The notes: generated by a model from the letters alone, not told the origin. A DNA stretch of 34,620 nt from Microcoleus sp. LEGE 07076 (GCF_015207455.1 NZ_JADEWV010000052.1:1-34620); one strand, 5' to 3'. Shown: positions 25,675-34,156, counted from the stretch's first letter. Numbers and translations: made by a program.

Positions 25675-26478
25675 ATGCCTCAATTACAAAGACTAACAGT
25701 TAATGCCGCCCAAATTCGCGATCGCACAATCGACTTAACTAGACAACAGCAGCATTATTTAAACCGGGTGCTGCGTTTGAATCAGGGCGATCGATTTATT
25801 GCGATGGACGGCTGCGGACATTGGTGGTTAGCAGTCCTAAAAGCTCAAGAAACCGGGTTAATTGCCTCGATAACAGAGGAGATTGCGGTGAACCGGGAGC
25901 TACCCGTCGAGGTAACTTTGATTGCGGCATTGCCCAAAGGAAACGGCTTTGACGAGGTTGTCAGACAGGCGGCGGAGTTGGGTGCGGCAAGTATTGTTCC
26001 GGTGACGAGCGATCGAACTTTGCTCAAACCCAGCAGTCAAAAAGTCGATCGCTGGAGAAAGATTGCGGAGGAGGCGGCGGAACAGTCGGAACGTCAAATT
26101 GTGCCGGCGGTTTTGGAACCTGTTTCATTTGATTTTGCTGTCCAAGATTGCAGTCAGAAATATCGATATATTTGTGTTGCTCGCGGAGACAACAGGCATT
26201 TGTGGGATTGTTTGTTAGCTGGTTTCGAGCCTCCCTTTGTAGGGGCGGCACCCCCCTGCCCGCCCCCTGGGAAAGAATTATCCATCGCGATTGCTGTTGG
26301 GCCCGAGGGTGGGTGGACGGAGGGTGAGGTAAAAAGGGCGATCGAATTTGATTTTGAACCTGTTTCTTTGGGTAGTAGAATCTTGAGGGCGGTGACTGCG
26401 CCGATAGTTGCTTTATCATTAGTAGGAGCTGCTTTTGAGAAATACCAATTATCCAAAAATACTTCTGAAAGTTGTTAG
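25675..26478 (+). CDS. rsmE: 16S rRNA (uracil(1498)-N3)-methyltransferase RsmE
   Basis: Methylates U1498 of 16S rRNA in the 30S subunit using SAM. 267 aa. N-terminal PUA-like part contains HYLNRVLRLNQGDRFIAMDG; the SPOUT core has LIAALPKGNGFDEVVRQAAELGAASIVPV, with RSER-like TSDRTLLKP, EEAAEQSERQIVP, and the knot SIAIAVGPEGGWTEGE ... SLGSRILRAVTAPI. Residues 187-200 (PFVGAAPPCPPPGK) are an insertion encoded by an interspersed repeat (26234-26270) placed in frame just before the SAM-binding strand. Confidence 0.95.
   Translation: MPQLQRLTVNAAQIRDRTIDLTRQQQHYLNRVLRLNQGDRFIAMDGCGHWWLAVLKAQETGLIASITEEIAVNRELPVEVTLIAALPKGNGFDEVVRQAAELGAASIVPVTSDRTLLKPSSQKVDRWRKIAEEAAEQSERQIVPAVLEPVSFDFAVQDCSQKYRYICVARGDNRHLWDCLLAGFEPPFVGAAPPCPPPGKELSIAIAVGPEGGWTEGEVKRAIEFDFEPVSLGSRILRAVTAPIVALSLVGAAFEKYQLSKNTSESC
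26234..26270. repeat. Interspersed GC-rich repeat inside rsmE
   Basis: TTTGTAGGGGCGGCACCCCC followed by CTGCCCGCCCCCTGG; an internal palindrome GGGGCGG...CCGCCCC type related to 4878. Translated in frame as a Pro/Ala/Gly-rich loop. Confidence 0.75.
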
Positions 26479-26528
26479 ATACCGTAAGCTCAGCTAAAAT
26501 GTGAGTTAGTTATGAGAAAAAAACTAAA

Positions 26529-26759
26529 ATGTTAAAATCAGTAAAAGGTATATATCGAAATGGCAAAGTTGAATTATTAGAAACTCCCGAGGAATTAACA
26601 GAAGGGAAAGTTATTGTTACTTTTTTGTCAGAATCAGGGTTTGTAGAGCTGCCATCTCGCGGTATAGATCGGCAACAAGCCGGAGATTTACGGGTAAGGT
26701 TGAGCAGATTTACAGAGGATTGGGAACGACCGGAAATGGATATTTACGATGTCTTGTAA
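26529..26759 (+). CDS. Antitoxin of a type II toxin-antitoxin pair (DUF104/AF2212-like)
   Basis: A 76-aa protein: MLKSVKGIYRNGKVELLETPEELTEGKVIVTFL is a beta-rich, antitoxin-like start (IYRNGKVELLE...EGKVIVTF pattern of AF2212-like antitoxins); the C-terminal half (RQQAGDLRVRLSRFTEDWERPEMDIYDVL) is helix/charged and would wrap the toxin. Overlaps the following MazF-like frame by 11 nt, the classic antitoxin-toxin operon arrangement. The gene itself looks intact although the toxin is broken. Confidence 0.8.
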   Translation: MLKSVKGIYRNGKVELLETPEELTEGKVIVTFLSESGFVELPSRGIDRQQAGDLRVRLSRFTEDWERPEMDIYDVL

Positions 26760-27096
26760 TCGCGGTGATGTCGTCCTAGTTTTGTTTCCTAATGCTGATT
26801 TGCGTACTGCGAAGCCTCGTCCAGTTTTGATAGTTCAAGCTAATAATCTGGGGACTGGTTTAGGGCAAACTATTACGGCAATGATTACTAGCAATTTAGC
26901 CCGCGCAGGACACCCAAGCCGGTTTTTTTGTTTCCCTAGCAACACCGTAAGGCCAGCAAACGGGATTGCTAGCTGATTCGGTAATTATGACAGACAATCT
27001 TGTGACACTTTTAGAAGTTGAAATCGATCGCAAAATTGGTATTTGGTCAATATGACGGCAGTAGATGCAGCACTCAAGCACACTTTAGCAATCTGA
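26749..27096 (+). pseudogene. MazF/PemK-family toxin pseudogene
   Basis: The N-terminal part reads as MazF: MSCNRGDVVLVLFPNADLRTAKPRPVLIVQ ... TAMITSNLARAGHPSR. At the T7 run (26923-26929) the frame shifts (one extra T explains it); the continued frame reads SLATP, then an in-frame TAA, then GQQTGLLADSVIMTDNLVTLLEVEIDRKIG. Near 27050 the frame shifts again to MTAVDAALKHTLAI, ending at TGA 27094-27096. At least three lesions abolish the endoribonuclease. Paired with an intact antitoxin. Confidence 0.85.
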
Positions 27097-27252
27097 GAAA
27101 CAGGGCGAATTGAATTGAGTAAATATGAAAACAAATTTTAAATCAATCAGGTCTACCCTGTATGCTGTTAAGAGAAATTATCAGATAGGTGAGTTGACTA
27201 GCCATGAAAAAAGAGTCTAGAAAAATAAGAATTACTAATTGCTCTTTGCTCT

Positions 27253-27283
27253 CTCTGTGTTCTCTGCGTCCTCTGCGGTTAAA
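27253..27283. repeat. CTCTGCG repeat unit, copy 2
   Basis: CTCTGTGTTCTCTGCGTCCT followed by CTGCGGTTAAA, a diverged copy of 25604. The rest of 27097-27345 shows no gene; a short open frame at 27204 reads through this repeat and is not credible. Confidence 0.7.
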
Positions 27284-27345
27284 TAATTCCGAATTATCCA
27301 TTGCCAAACAACCAAAAATTCATAAAATAGGTAAAGTGAGAACCA

Positions 27346-27759
27346 ATGAAAATAGAATTTAGAAAAGACCGATCGCTCTTTTGGTCAATCGCGCTTTTGA
27401 CAATGTTAACTACAACATCAGTTTTGGTACAATATGAGCGCTCTGTCATGGCTCAACAGCTTAATTGCGATCGGCCTCAAGGGGATGTAGAAGTTAGAGC
27501 CTGTATTCGCTTGAGGTATGAACTCGCAGACGAGCGACTAAATGATGTTTACAAACAATTGATTGGTAAGTTGAGCAAGGAAGAGAAGGCGCTACTTGCA
27601 GAAGCACAATTAGGGTGGATTAAAGTGCGAGATAATACCTGCGAATTTGAAGTCTATCAAAATCGCGGCGGTACGGGTCATAGAGGTTTTTTGAATGAAT
27701 GTTTGGAGCGAATTACCAAACAACGCACAGGGGAATTAGAAAAATATTTACAGAGATAA
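27346..27759 (+). CDS. LprI/DUF1311-family secreted protein
   Basis: A 137-aa protein with an N-terminal hydrophobic segment at residues 12-29 (LFWSIALLTMLTTTSVLV) and a mature part from QQLNCDRPQGDVEVRACIRLRYELADERLNDVYKQLI... to LGWIKVRDNTCEFE and LNECLERITKQRTGELEKYL. The pattern Cys ... ADxRLNxVYKxL ... QxxWIxxRDxxC is that of DUF1311 (lysozyme inhibitor LprI-like, PF07007), with four cysteines for disulfides. Periplasmic; inhibitor activity is inferred from the family only. First of three consecutive secreted-protein genes. Confidence 0.85.
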   Translation: MKIEFRKDRSLFWSIALLTMLTTTSVLVQYERSVMAQQLNCDRPQGDVEVRACIRLRYELADERLNDVYKQLIGKLSKEEKALLAEAQLGWIKVRDNTCEFEVYQNRGGTGHRGFLNECLERITKQRTGELEKYLQR

Positions 27760-27776
27760 ACGAGGCATAGCGATCG

Positions 27777-28352
27777 ATGCTAAAATTAAACATTTCAACT
27801 AAGTTTGTGACGTTACTAATTGGCACAATTATCATTTTTGCGGTTTGGGTAACATCAGTCAGCGCTCAAGTGCAACTCACAGAGCGATCGAAATTAGCAA
27901 TTAATGGCATAGGACCGATCCGAGTAGGAATGACCGTTGATGAAGCCTCACGCTCTGCTGGAATTAAATTAATTAAAAGTGGGAGTGGGGGTATGGACGA
28001 ATATCAGTGTTCCTATGTTCGCCCACAAGGAGCGCCAAAAGGAATTTCCTTTATGGTAGCAAAGGATCGTATTGCCAGAGTAGATATTAACAACGATCGC
28101 ACGACCACGATCGCAGGAGCTAAAATTGGGAATACCCAACAACAAATTATTAAGCTGTATCCAGGGCAAATAAAAGTAACTCCACATCCTTATGTTGGCA
28201 GTCCACCTCAAAATGGCAAATATTTAACTTTTGTACCTAAAGATGCGGCTGACAAAAACTACCGGATTATTTTTGAGACTAGCAAAAATCGTGTAACTCG
28301 CTTTCGTTCAGGGAGGCTTCCTGAAGTAGAGTATATAGAAGGCTGTTCGTAA
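27777..28352 (+). CDS. Secreted protein of unknown function
   Basis: A 191-aa protein with an N-terminal signal segment (residues 9-31, ending VSAQ). The mature region begins LAINGIGPIRVGMTVDEASRSAGIKLI, an (I/V)GxRxGMTxxEA pattern seen in SmpA/BamE-like and related periplasmic domains; then GGMDEYQCSYVRPQ and a beta-rich remainder with two cysteines. No catalytic residues identified. 17 nt after the DUF1311 gene, same strand. Confidence 0.7.
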   Translation: MLKLNISTKFVTLLIGTIIIFAVWVTSVSAQVQLTERSKLAINGIGPIRVGMTVDEASRSAGIKLIKSGSGGMDEYQCSYVRPQGAPKGISFMVAKDRIARVDINNDRTTTIAGAKIGNTQQQIIKLYPGQIKVTPHPYVGSPPQNGKYLTFVPKDAADKNYRIIFETSKNRVTRFRSGRLPEVEYIEGCS

Positions 28353-28388
28353 TCTGGCAAAAATCCCTACCAAAGATCAAGAAAACTC

Positions 28389-28982
28389 ATGAAAATGCGA
28401 TCGCCCAGAATCATCACCATCATCGCAGCAATCCTAGCCGCCACCAGCATACAATCTGTAACGGCCCAGCGATCGCCAAATCAACGACAATTCCTAGCCA
28501 ATACTCAGCTATCTGACAAACAAACAAATCAGCTTAAGTCTCTCGGAACTAAAGTTGCCATTCCTAGCTATGTTCCCGATGGATTTCAGGTCGCTAGCGT
28601 TCAAGTTAAACCTTGTCCTTCGGGAGTCCGCCGTTTTTGCCCTAACTACGCAATTATCTATCGCAACCCCAATAACTCTTGCTTTGCTATTGAATCCACA
28701 GGTGGCGGTATTGGCGATATGCCATCGACTGACTTAGAACGAAGTTATCCAGTCAACAATTCAATATTGGGCAAAAGCGCAGTGTTAAAGTATCGTAAAA
28801 ACCCTAGATTGTCTGGTCCTACTTTAACAGGAAATTGGATGGGAAAAGGCCCATTTTACAGATTTACTGGTGCGGGTTCTCGTCTTTTCTTAGATACCGC
28901 GCCTCCAGAGTTATCTAATTGTAGCAATATTAGCGCCCGAGAAGCTGTCCGGGTTTGGGAATCTTTGCGATACTTGCCGTAA
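28389..28982 (+). CDS. Secreted protein of unknown function
   Basis: A 197-aa protein with a signal peptide (residues 8-26, TSIQSVTAQ). The mature chain contains LGTKVAIPSYVPDGFQVASVQV and five cysteines (PCPSG, FCPNY, NSCFAIES, SNCSN), suggesting a periplasmic disulfide-bonded beta domain. No family recognised. 36 nt after the previous gene, so the three secreted genes (27346-28982) may form an operon. Confidence 0.7.
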   Translation: MKMRSPRIITIIAAILAATSIQSVTAQRSPNQRQFLANTQLSDKQTNQLKSLGTKVAIPSYVPDGFQVASVQVKPCPSGVRRFCPNYAIIYRNPNNSCFAIESTGGGIGDMPSTDLERSYPVNNSILGKSAVLKYRKNPRLSGPTLTGNWMGKGPFYRFTGAGSRLFLDTAPPELSNCSNISAREAVRVWESLRYLP

Positions 28983-29119
28983 AACTCTCAAATAATAATA
29001 CCATAGTGTCATCAGTCTTGGGCGATCGGATCCGCAAAGATACCTAGACATTAAGCGTTAACTCCCATCAACTTTAACTTAAATTTAACCAACCGCTAAA
29101 CAAACTCAAAAACAGGTGT

Positions 29120-29317
29120 TTAAATCACCCTAGTAGGCTTTATATCTTCCCAAATCACCTTCTGTAACCGTTCCACAGTCTCAGGCAAAAAAAATCGCTC
29201 TCCCGTTTCCAAACACACTCTAGCAGGAATATTTTCAATAATAAACTTACCATTAATTTCAAGCGTATAAGTTACCTTTCGTTCCACCATTGTTTCTGGC
29301 AAAATGTCATTGTTCAT
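29120..29317 (-). CDS. Orphan YgiT/MqsA-type antitoxin-like protein without zinc ligands
   Basis: A 65-aa protein. VTYTLEINGKFIIENIPARVCLETGERFFLPETVERLQKVIWE matches the core of YgiT-type (MqsA N-terminal) proteins, where VxYxLExxGxxxIIENVPARVCxxCGExxFxxETVE is usual. Here the second Cys of the C-x2-C pair is replaced (CLETGE) and the N-terminal C-x2-C finger is missing. Usually this family is paired with a DUF4258 toxin; none is adjacent, and the upstream side is occupied by the ISL3 remnant 72 bp away. Loss of the partner by IS insertion is inference. Confidence 0.65.
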   Translation of the reverse strand: MNNDILPETMVERKVTYTLEINGKFIIENIPARVCLETGERFFLPETVERLQKVIWEDIKPTRVI

Positions 29318-29388
29318 TTTGATTTATCCTCAACTTAAAATTCATCCAAATTTCCCTATCTGGTTCCTATAAAGTAAGGATTTTTACG

Positions 29389-30470
29389 GTTCTTCCTTAC
29401 TTGGTATGCTAAACTAACACTTAAAATGCCCAGGAGAGCAAACCTCTATTTTTGTAGTTTTCAAAATTCCTAAAGCCATAGGCAGAACGTTTTATTAACT
29501 TAAGTTTGTTGTTAATACCTTCAACAATACCACTTGTTGTCCTATTATCAAAGTAAGCAATTATCTCATCAAACCAATTAGTAATAGTCTTCACAGTATC
29601 TGGAAAATATTGTTTGGCTCTTTTTTGCCAGATCCCAATTCTCAACAATCCCCTCAACCAATTTGTTTTTTTATTTTCAAATACTTGTCGAAATCTTTCT
29701 TTAATTTATGCATTTCTGCCAGATTGGGAAACAGTTTTTTTAACCTGCATTAATTTGATGTTTTGCTCCTCATTTAAATTATCTTTATTCTTTAATAATG
29801 AATATTTACTTTCGTTTATTACCTCTAATATTTCTTGACATTCTACTGCTTTTTTGGACTGTTTTGATTTTTCCCTTAAATCTATTACTTGCCTTCTTTC
29901 GCGCTTTCTTTGTGCATCTAACTCCTTGTTGACTTGTACCATTACATGAAATCTATCCGCTACTACTTGAGCATTTGGCATAAGTTTTTGTACTAGGCTT
30001 TTGTAACCTTTCCACAAATCTATACTTACTTCTTCTATTGCTTCTAAAACCTCTGAACCCCATGAATTTAGGACTGGCTCGATTTCAGTTTGTGTTCTTC
30101 CTTTGACAATTGTAATTAATTTAGATGTTTCTAAATCGATTAATACGGCACTGTAATTTCCTTGACCTTTGATTAAATATATTTCATCAATTCCTAGTTT
30201 TTTTAAATTTGATGGTTTTAATGATAATTTTTCTGAAGCATCTGACAACATTCTTTCTATTTCTTCTGTTGTGACTACTCCTTGTTTTGCTACACTGTGA
30301 ATATCACTCGACAAAACTGACTTGATTGTTGTATTTGCCAGTCGTTTTGTCTAAGTTCTTCGGTTGTTCACAAAGTCCAATTTTTCTCCCAATGGTTTGC
30401 CACATTTTTTACATTTAAACTGTCGCCTGTTTATTTCTAAAAATACTGGCTGTTCTCCCCATGATAAATC
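29389..30470 (-). mobile_element. ISL3-family element, truncated (second copy)
   Basis: The right-end inverted repeat GGTTCTTCCTTACTT (29389-29403) is identical to that of the element at 9535-10970. Homology stops at 30470, in the DLSWGE part of the transposase, so the N-terminal ~60 codons and the other terminal repeat are gone. The break lies exactly at the 5-bp target repeat of a MITE-like element (30473-30591). Confidence 0.85.
29421..30470 (-). pseudogene. Truncated ISL3-family transposase pseudogene
   Basis: The remaining frames read DLSWGEQPVFLEINRRQFKC ... CGKPLGEKL, a stop just before TKRLANTT (about 30350), then a long clean frame with LGIDEIYL (Asp) and VVADRFHV (Asp) to 29706, then a shift to the frame ending GIVEGINNKLKLIKRSAYGF (Glu) at 29421. 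It keeps the catalytic triad but lacks the zinc-finger start and carries at least two lesions. The middle part is better preserved than in the copy at 9698. Confidence 0.85.
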
Positions 30471-30472
30471 AA

Positions 30473-30591
30473 GGCGTTGCTTAATCAGGGTATAAAAAAA
30501 ATAAGTTTAAAGTCCAGAAGCTTTGTGGGTACTGGGTACTGGTTTCTATGATTGGCATATTTAGTCTTTCATACCGTAAATCAGCAACGCC
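30473..30591. mobile_element. MITE-like element with 5-bp target duplication
   Basis: Termini GGCGTTGCTTAATCAGGGTAT-like (30473-30493) and ATACCGTAAATCAGCAACGC-C (30571-30591) are imperfect inverted repeats sharing GGCGTTGCT and GGTAT. The 119-bp interior has no ORF. ATCAA directly precedes (30468-30472) and follows (30592-30596) the element. Probably an internal deletion derivative of an IS with GGCGTTGC ends; the parent is not in the window. Confidence 0.7.
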
Positions 30592-30669
30592 ATCAAATCA
30601 AGTAACTTGACAGTGAATAAAATAGGTTAAAATAGGTGCGATAGCTCTCTCTCTCACCTCACCTTATTA

Positions 30670-31455
30670 ATGAAAATCGCCACCTGGAATGTCAACTCAA
30701 TCCGCACCCGCATCGAACACGTTACCAACTGGTTGCAAACCAACTCCCCAGACGTTCTCTGCTTGCAAGAAACCAAAGTCACAGACAAAGACTTCCCCCT
30801 AGAACCCTTCACCAATCTCGGCTACAACTGTTACATTTCTGGTCAAAAATCCTACAACGGCGTAGCTATTTTTAGCCGGTCGCCCATGTCACAAATCAGC
30901 ACCGGATTTTCCCCCCTTCTCGGCCCCGAAACCGTCGGCAGCTTCGACGAACAAAAGCGCCTCATCGCCGGGGTTATAGACGATATTTGCATCATCTCCG
31001 TCTACGTTCCCAACGGTTCCGAAGTCGGCAGCGAGAAATATGAATACAAGCTGCATTGGCTCAAACTGCTCCAAGAATACCTCAAAATAGCACTAGACAA
31101 CTTGCCCAACCTGTGCATTTGCGGCGACTTCAACATCGTACCGGACGATCGAGATATCCACAATCCCAAAGCTGCTGCAAACTCAGTTGGCCTATCAGTA
31201 GCCGAACGCCTCGCATTAACAGAAATCATAGAATTAGGACTGAGCGACCCCTTCCGCAAATTCACATCAGAAGGCGGCCATTATAGCTGGTGGGACTATC
31301 GCGCCGCCGCATTTCCCCGCAACAACGGTTGGAGAATCGACCACCATTATCTCAGCGCTTCCCTGTACGAAAAAGCAAAAAACTGTACAATAGATATTGC
31401 TCCCCGAAAATTGATTAAACCCAGCGACCACACCCCCGTAATTGTCGAAATTTGA
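30670..31455 (+). CDS. xth: Exodeoxyribonuclease III
   Basis: AP endonuclease and 3'-5' exonuclease of base excision repair. 261 aa, standard length. Exo-endo-phosphatase fold with the full catalytic set: Asn7 (WNVNS), Glu34 (LQETK), Asp153/Asn155 (GDFNIVPDDRD), Asp224 (RIDHHY) and Asp253-His254 (SDHTPV). ATG at the conserved MKIATWNVNS start. Transcribed alone on the plus strand; a hairpin follows at 31563. Confidence 0.96.
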   Translation: MKIATWNVNSIRTRIEHVTNWLQTNSPDVLCLQETKVTDKDFPLEPFTNLGYNCYISGQKSYNGVAIFSRSPMSQISTGFSPLLGPETVGSFDEQKRLIAGVIDDICIISVYVPNGSEVGSEKYEYKLHWLKLLQEYLKIALDNLPNLCICGDFNIVPDDRDIHNPKAAANSVGLSVAERLALTEIIELGLSDPFRKFTSEGGHYSWWDYRAAAFPRNNGWRIDHHYLSASLYEKAKNCTIDIAPRKLIKPSDHTPVIVEI

Positions 31456-31562
31456 TTTATAAGTTATAAGGTTAATAACAACTGACATCTTGCACTATTC
31501 TCAACAATTCTTTTATGGGCGGGCAGGATGCCAAACCCCTACTCCCCACAAGAAAATTCACT

Positions 31563-31600
31563 CTTTGTGGAACAGGCCGGACAGCCTGTTCTAAACAAAG
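31563..31600 (+). terminator. Hairpin downstream of xth
   Basis: CTTTGTGGAACAGGC pairs with GCCTGTTCTAAACAAAG (loop CGGACA). No T-run follows, so either a weak terminator or an interspersed palindrome. Confidence 0.4.
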
Positions 31601-31636
31601 GTACAAAATCTAGATAACAACCAACATCTAAAAATC

Positions 31637-32512
31637 ATGTTCTTAGTAACCGGAGCAACAGGCGCACTAGGCCGCCGAATAGTACGACAAATTAGACAGC
31701 AAGACAAGCCTGTTCGCGCCTTTGTTCGCCTCGCATCTCGCTACTCGGAACTAGAAAACCGAGGCGCAGATATTTTTATCGGCGACTTAAAACAAGACAA
31801 AGATATTAAAAAAGCTTGCCAAGGAGTGCAGTACATCATCAGCACCCACGGCACTGGCGGCGACGTTCAAGCAGTACACTACCGCGCTAACATAGAACTA
31901 ATCGACTGTGCCAAAGAAACAGGAGTACAGCACTTTGTATTTCTTTCTGTACTGGGAGTCGATCGCGGATACGAAGATTCCGCAGTATTCAAAGCCAAAC
32001 GAGAAGTCGAAAAATACCTGCAAAACAGCGGATTAAACTATACCATTTTGCGGCCCGCCGGTTTTGCTTCCAGCCTGCTGCCACTCGCCGAAAGATTTCG
32101 AGAAACCGGAATTTATCTGCTGATTGGCGATGGCAAAAACCGCACCTCAGTTGTGAGTACCGACGACTTAGCAAAGATTGCCGCAAACTCGCCAACAGTC
32201 GAAGGCGCGCGCAACCAAATTTTAGCAGTCGGCGGCCCCGATGTTCTGACCAGAGACGATATTGCCCGAATTTTCGGACGCTTGTTCAATCGCGAACCTG
32301 TGGTAATTAACCCGCCCTTGGTTGTGTTTGACGGCTTACGAAATGCCTTGGGTTTGTTGAATCCTCAAGCTCAAAAAGACTTAGGAACTTTGCGGGTATT
32401 GTTGGGTAACGAATTTTTTTGCACTTCCGAAGAAGTGCAAAATTTGGAGTCTATCTACGGCATGAGAATGGAATCTCTAGAAAGCTTTTTGCTCCGTAAT
32501 TTGAGCGTTTAA
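31637..32512 (+). CDS. NmrA-like NAD(P)-binding protein (atypical SDR)
   Basis: A 291-aa protein with a Rossmann start FLVTGATGALGRRIVRQIRQQDKPVRAFVR (G-x2-G-x2-G) and an NmrA/SDR-a5-like continuation: GADIFIGDLKQDKDIKKACQGVQYIISTH, VFLSVLGVDRG, KREVEKYLQNSGLNYTILRPAGF (YTILRP, hallmark of this group). No Tyr-x3-Lys catalytic pair is evident, so it may be a redox sensor, chaperone-like factor or reductase. Homologues in photosynthetic organisms include chlorophyll- and photosystem-related factors; a specific role is not inferable. Confidence 0.85.
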   Translation: MFLVTGATGALGRRIVRQIRQQDKPVRAFVRLASRYSELENRGADIFIGDLKQDKDIKKACQGVQYIISTHGTGGDVQAVHYRANIELIDCAKETGVQHFVFLSVLGVDRGYEDSAVFKAKREVEKYLQNSGLNYTILRPAGFASSLLPLAERFRETGIYLLIGDGKNRTSVVSTDDLAKIAANSPTVEGARNQILAVGGPDVLTRDDIARIFGRLFNREPVVINPPLVVFDGLRNALGLLNPQAQKDLGTLRVLLGNEFFCTSEEVQNLESIYGMRMESLESFLLRNLSV

Positions 32513-32518
32513 AAGACT

Positions 32519-32556
32519 CGTTCGCAGTTGCGCTTTCCCGCAACTGCGAACGTTTT
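32519..32556. terminator. Bidirectional terminator between convergent genes
   Basis: Perfect 14-bp stem CGTTCGCAGTTGCG / CGCAACTGCGAACG with a 6-nt loop; TTTT follows on the plus strand and, reading the minus strand, AGTCTTTT follows the stem. It lies 7 nt after one stop codon and 2 nt before the other. Confidence 0.85.
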
Positions 32557-33679
32557 AAGCAGACACAAAAACAGGTTCACCACCACCAATATAGCTGGTA
32601 ACTGCGATCGGTGGAGAACAAGGCTTAGCAATCAAATAACCTTGAACAAAATCCGCTCCCCGCTGTCGAACCCACTCCAATTCCTCCACAGTTTCCACAC
32701 CTTCAGCAACAGTTTTAATATCTAATTGAGCGGCAACTTCTAACATTTTTTCAGTAATTAGTGCCTTATAAAAATCTTGATGAACGTTCCGAATTAATTG
32801 CATATCCAACTTCAGAAAATCCGGCCGCAACTGGTGCATCAAATTTAAATTAGAAGAACCGCTGCCAAAATCGTCCAGGGCAATTAAAAATCCCGCTTCT
32901 CGGTAAAACCTCAGAATTTTAATCAAGTGCTCCATATCAGGAGGATGCTGAGATTCCGATACTTCAAAAACAATATTGCTGTGAGAAATTCCAGATTCAT
33001 CAATAGCCTGCACAGTCATTCGCAGGCACGTAGCGGGATCGTAAACAGCAGTCGGAGAAAAATTAATAAAAAGTAGTTCTTTGAGTTCGTGCACTTTGGC
33101 TTCGCGGATAGCGCGAGTGCGGGCTAAAGCATCGAGTTGAAAAATTATACCGGCCGATTCAGCTTGGCCAAAAATCTTACCCGGAGGAATTAAGTTTCCC
33201 TCTTCGTCAATTCCTCGGAGTAGGGCTTCGTGGGCGAAAATTTTAGAAGTATCTGACGTATAAACAATGGGCTGAAAATGCGTAGTAATTCGTTCTTCGT
33301 ACAACAAATCTAACAGCCAATCAGACTTGCTGAAGTTAAGAAAAGAGTCTAAGGAAGTGCTGCGATAAAAATCGCTAAATTTCGGCTGTTCAACTTCGCG
33401 CATCCACAAAACTTTTGTATCTTTCAACTCTTGATTTGTCAGCTTCGATGAGGCTAGGGCGCTAAAGTTTTCTTTGGCTATTCCCTCAAGGGTAACGTAC
33501 AAACACTTGCTCTCTTCTAAAAGCTGGAATTGAAGTTTTGCTGTGGTGAGTGCAGAAATAACCTTGTTCAGCGTGTGCGATACTGGAAACCACAGGTATA
33601 AGCCTCCGCTCCCCACTATTTTTTCGGGTACCGTTTCGCAGCGAGAGCAGGAACCGAAGGCTTTGCTACTTCTTTGCAC
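32555..33679 (-). CDS. EAL-domain cyclic-di-GMP phosphodiesterase
   Basis: A 374-aa protein. Residues 130-355 are an EAL domain with all catalytic-site positions present: E151 (EALLRG), N206 (NFSP), E239 (FEVSE), D269-D270 (DDFGSG), K290 (LKLD), E326 (AEGVE) and Q346 (QGY); it should hydrolyse c-di-GMP to pGpG. No GGDEF is seen. Residues 1-125 are an N-terminal module I do not recognise (CSRC at 11-14, GLYLWFPVSHTLNKVISALT), possibly sensory. GTG start is supported by GGAGG 8 nt upstream; no signal peptide, no membrane helix. Confidence 0.93.
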   Translation of the reverse strand: MQRSSKAFGSCSRCETVPEKIVGSGGLYLWFPVSHTLNKVISALTTAKLQFQLLEESKCLYVTLEGIAKENFSALASSKLTNQELKDTKVLWMREVEQPKFSDFYRSTSLDSFLNFSKSDWLLDLLYEERITTHFQPIVYTSDTSKIFAHEALLRGIDEEGNLIPPGKIFGQAESAGIIFQLDALARTRAIREAKVHELKELLFINFSPTAVYDPATCLRMTVQAIDESGISHSNIVFEVSESQHPPDMEHLIKILRFYREAGFLIALDDFGSGSSNLNLMHQLRPDFLKLDMQLIRNVHQDFYKALITEKMLEVAAQLDIKTVAEGVETVEELEWVRQRGADFVQGYLIAKPCSPPIAVTSYIGGGEPVFVSA

Positions 33680-33976
33680 TAAAATATCCTCCGATTTTTG
33701 GATAAAGTTGACAACGGTTAGAGATCAGCTGTGGCACAAATACACATTGCATATTCAGGGCGGGGGGACACCCCACTCAGTATTTTTTTGTTTCTTAGAT
33801 AAAATTTCAATGCTGCAACAGCTTACAGCTTCATCATAAACTTATTCCGCTATTAATACATCTACCTCAACGTGTAAATATTGATTAACTGGTCGTTAAC
33901 AATTATTGTTGTGTTTTTATTTGCCTCTAGTTTCAAACCGTGGTGCAATTTCTCAGCATCGATCGACTACATAAAA

Positions 33977-34156
33977 TCAAACACAGTCTCGAATCTGGCT
34001 CTCCTGAGTTTGTGGTGATAAACAAACCGCATATCCTGACTCCAAAGGCATCACAGCATCGCGAACAGTTGTGTCTGATACCGTATCCATCATAATAAAC
34101 CAAGGAGAGCCTCGAATCTCAACAAAAGCAGAATATTCAAACTTGCTTTCTAGTCT
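33977..34156 (-). pseudogene. Relic reading frame, C-terminal fragment of an unknown protein
   Basis: Reading minus from just inside a stop at 34157-34159: RLESKFEYSAFVEIRGSPW, then FIMMDTVSDTTVRDAVMPLE and SGYAVCLSPQTQESQIRDCV, stop TGA. The frame continues upstream of the stop as CQELEHL. The composition looks protein-like, and there is no start codon; it may be the fossil of a gene end. Unrecognised; the possibility of chance openness remains. Confidence 0.35.
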
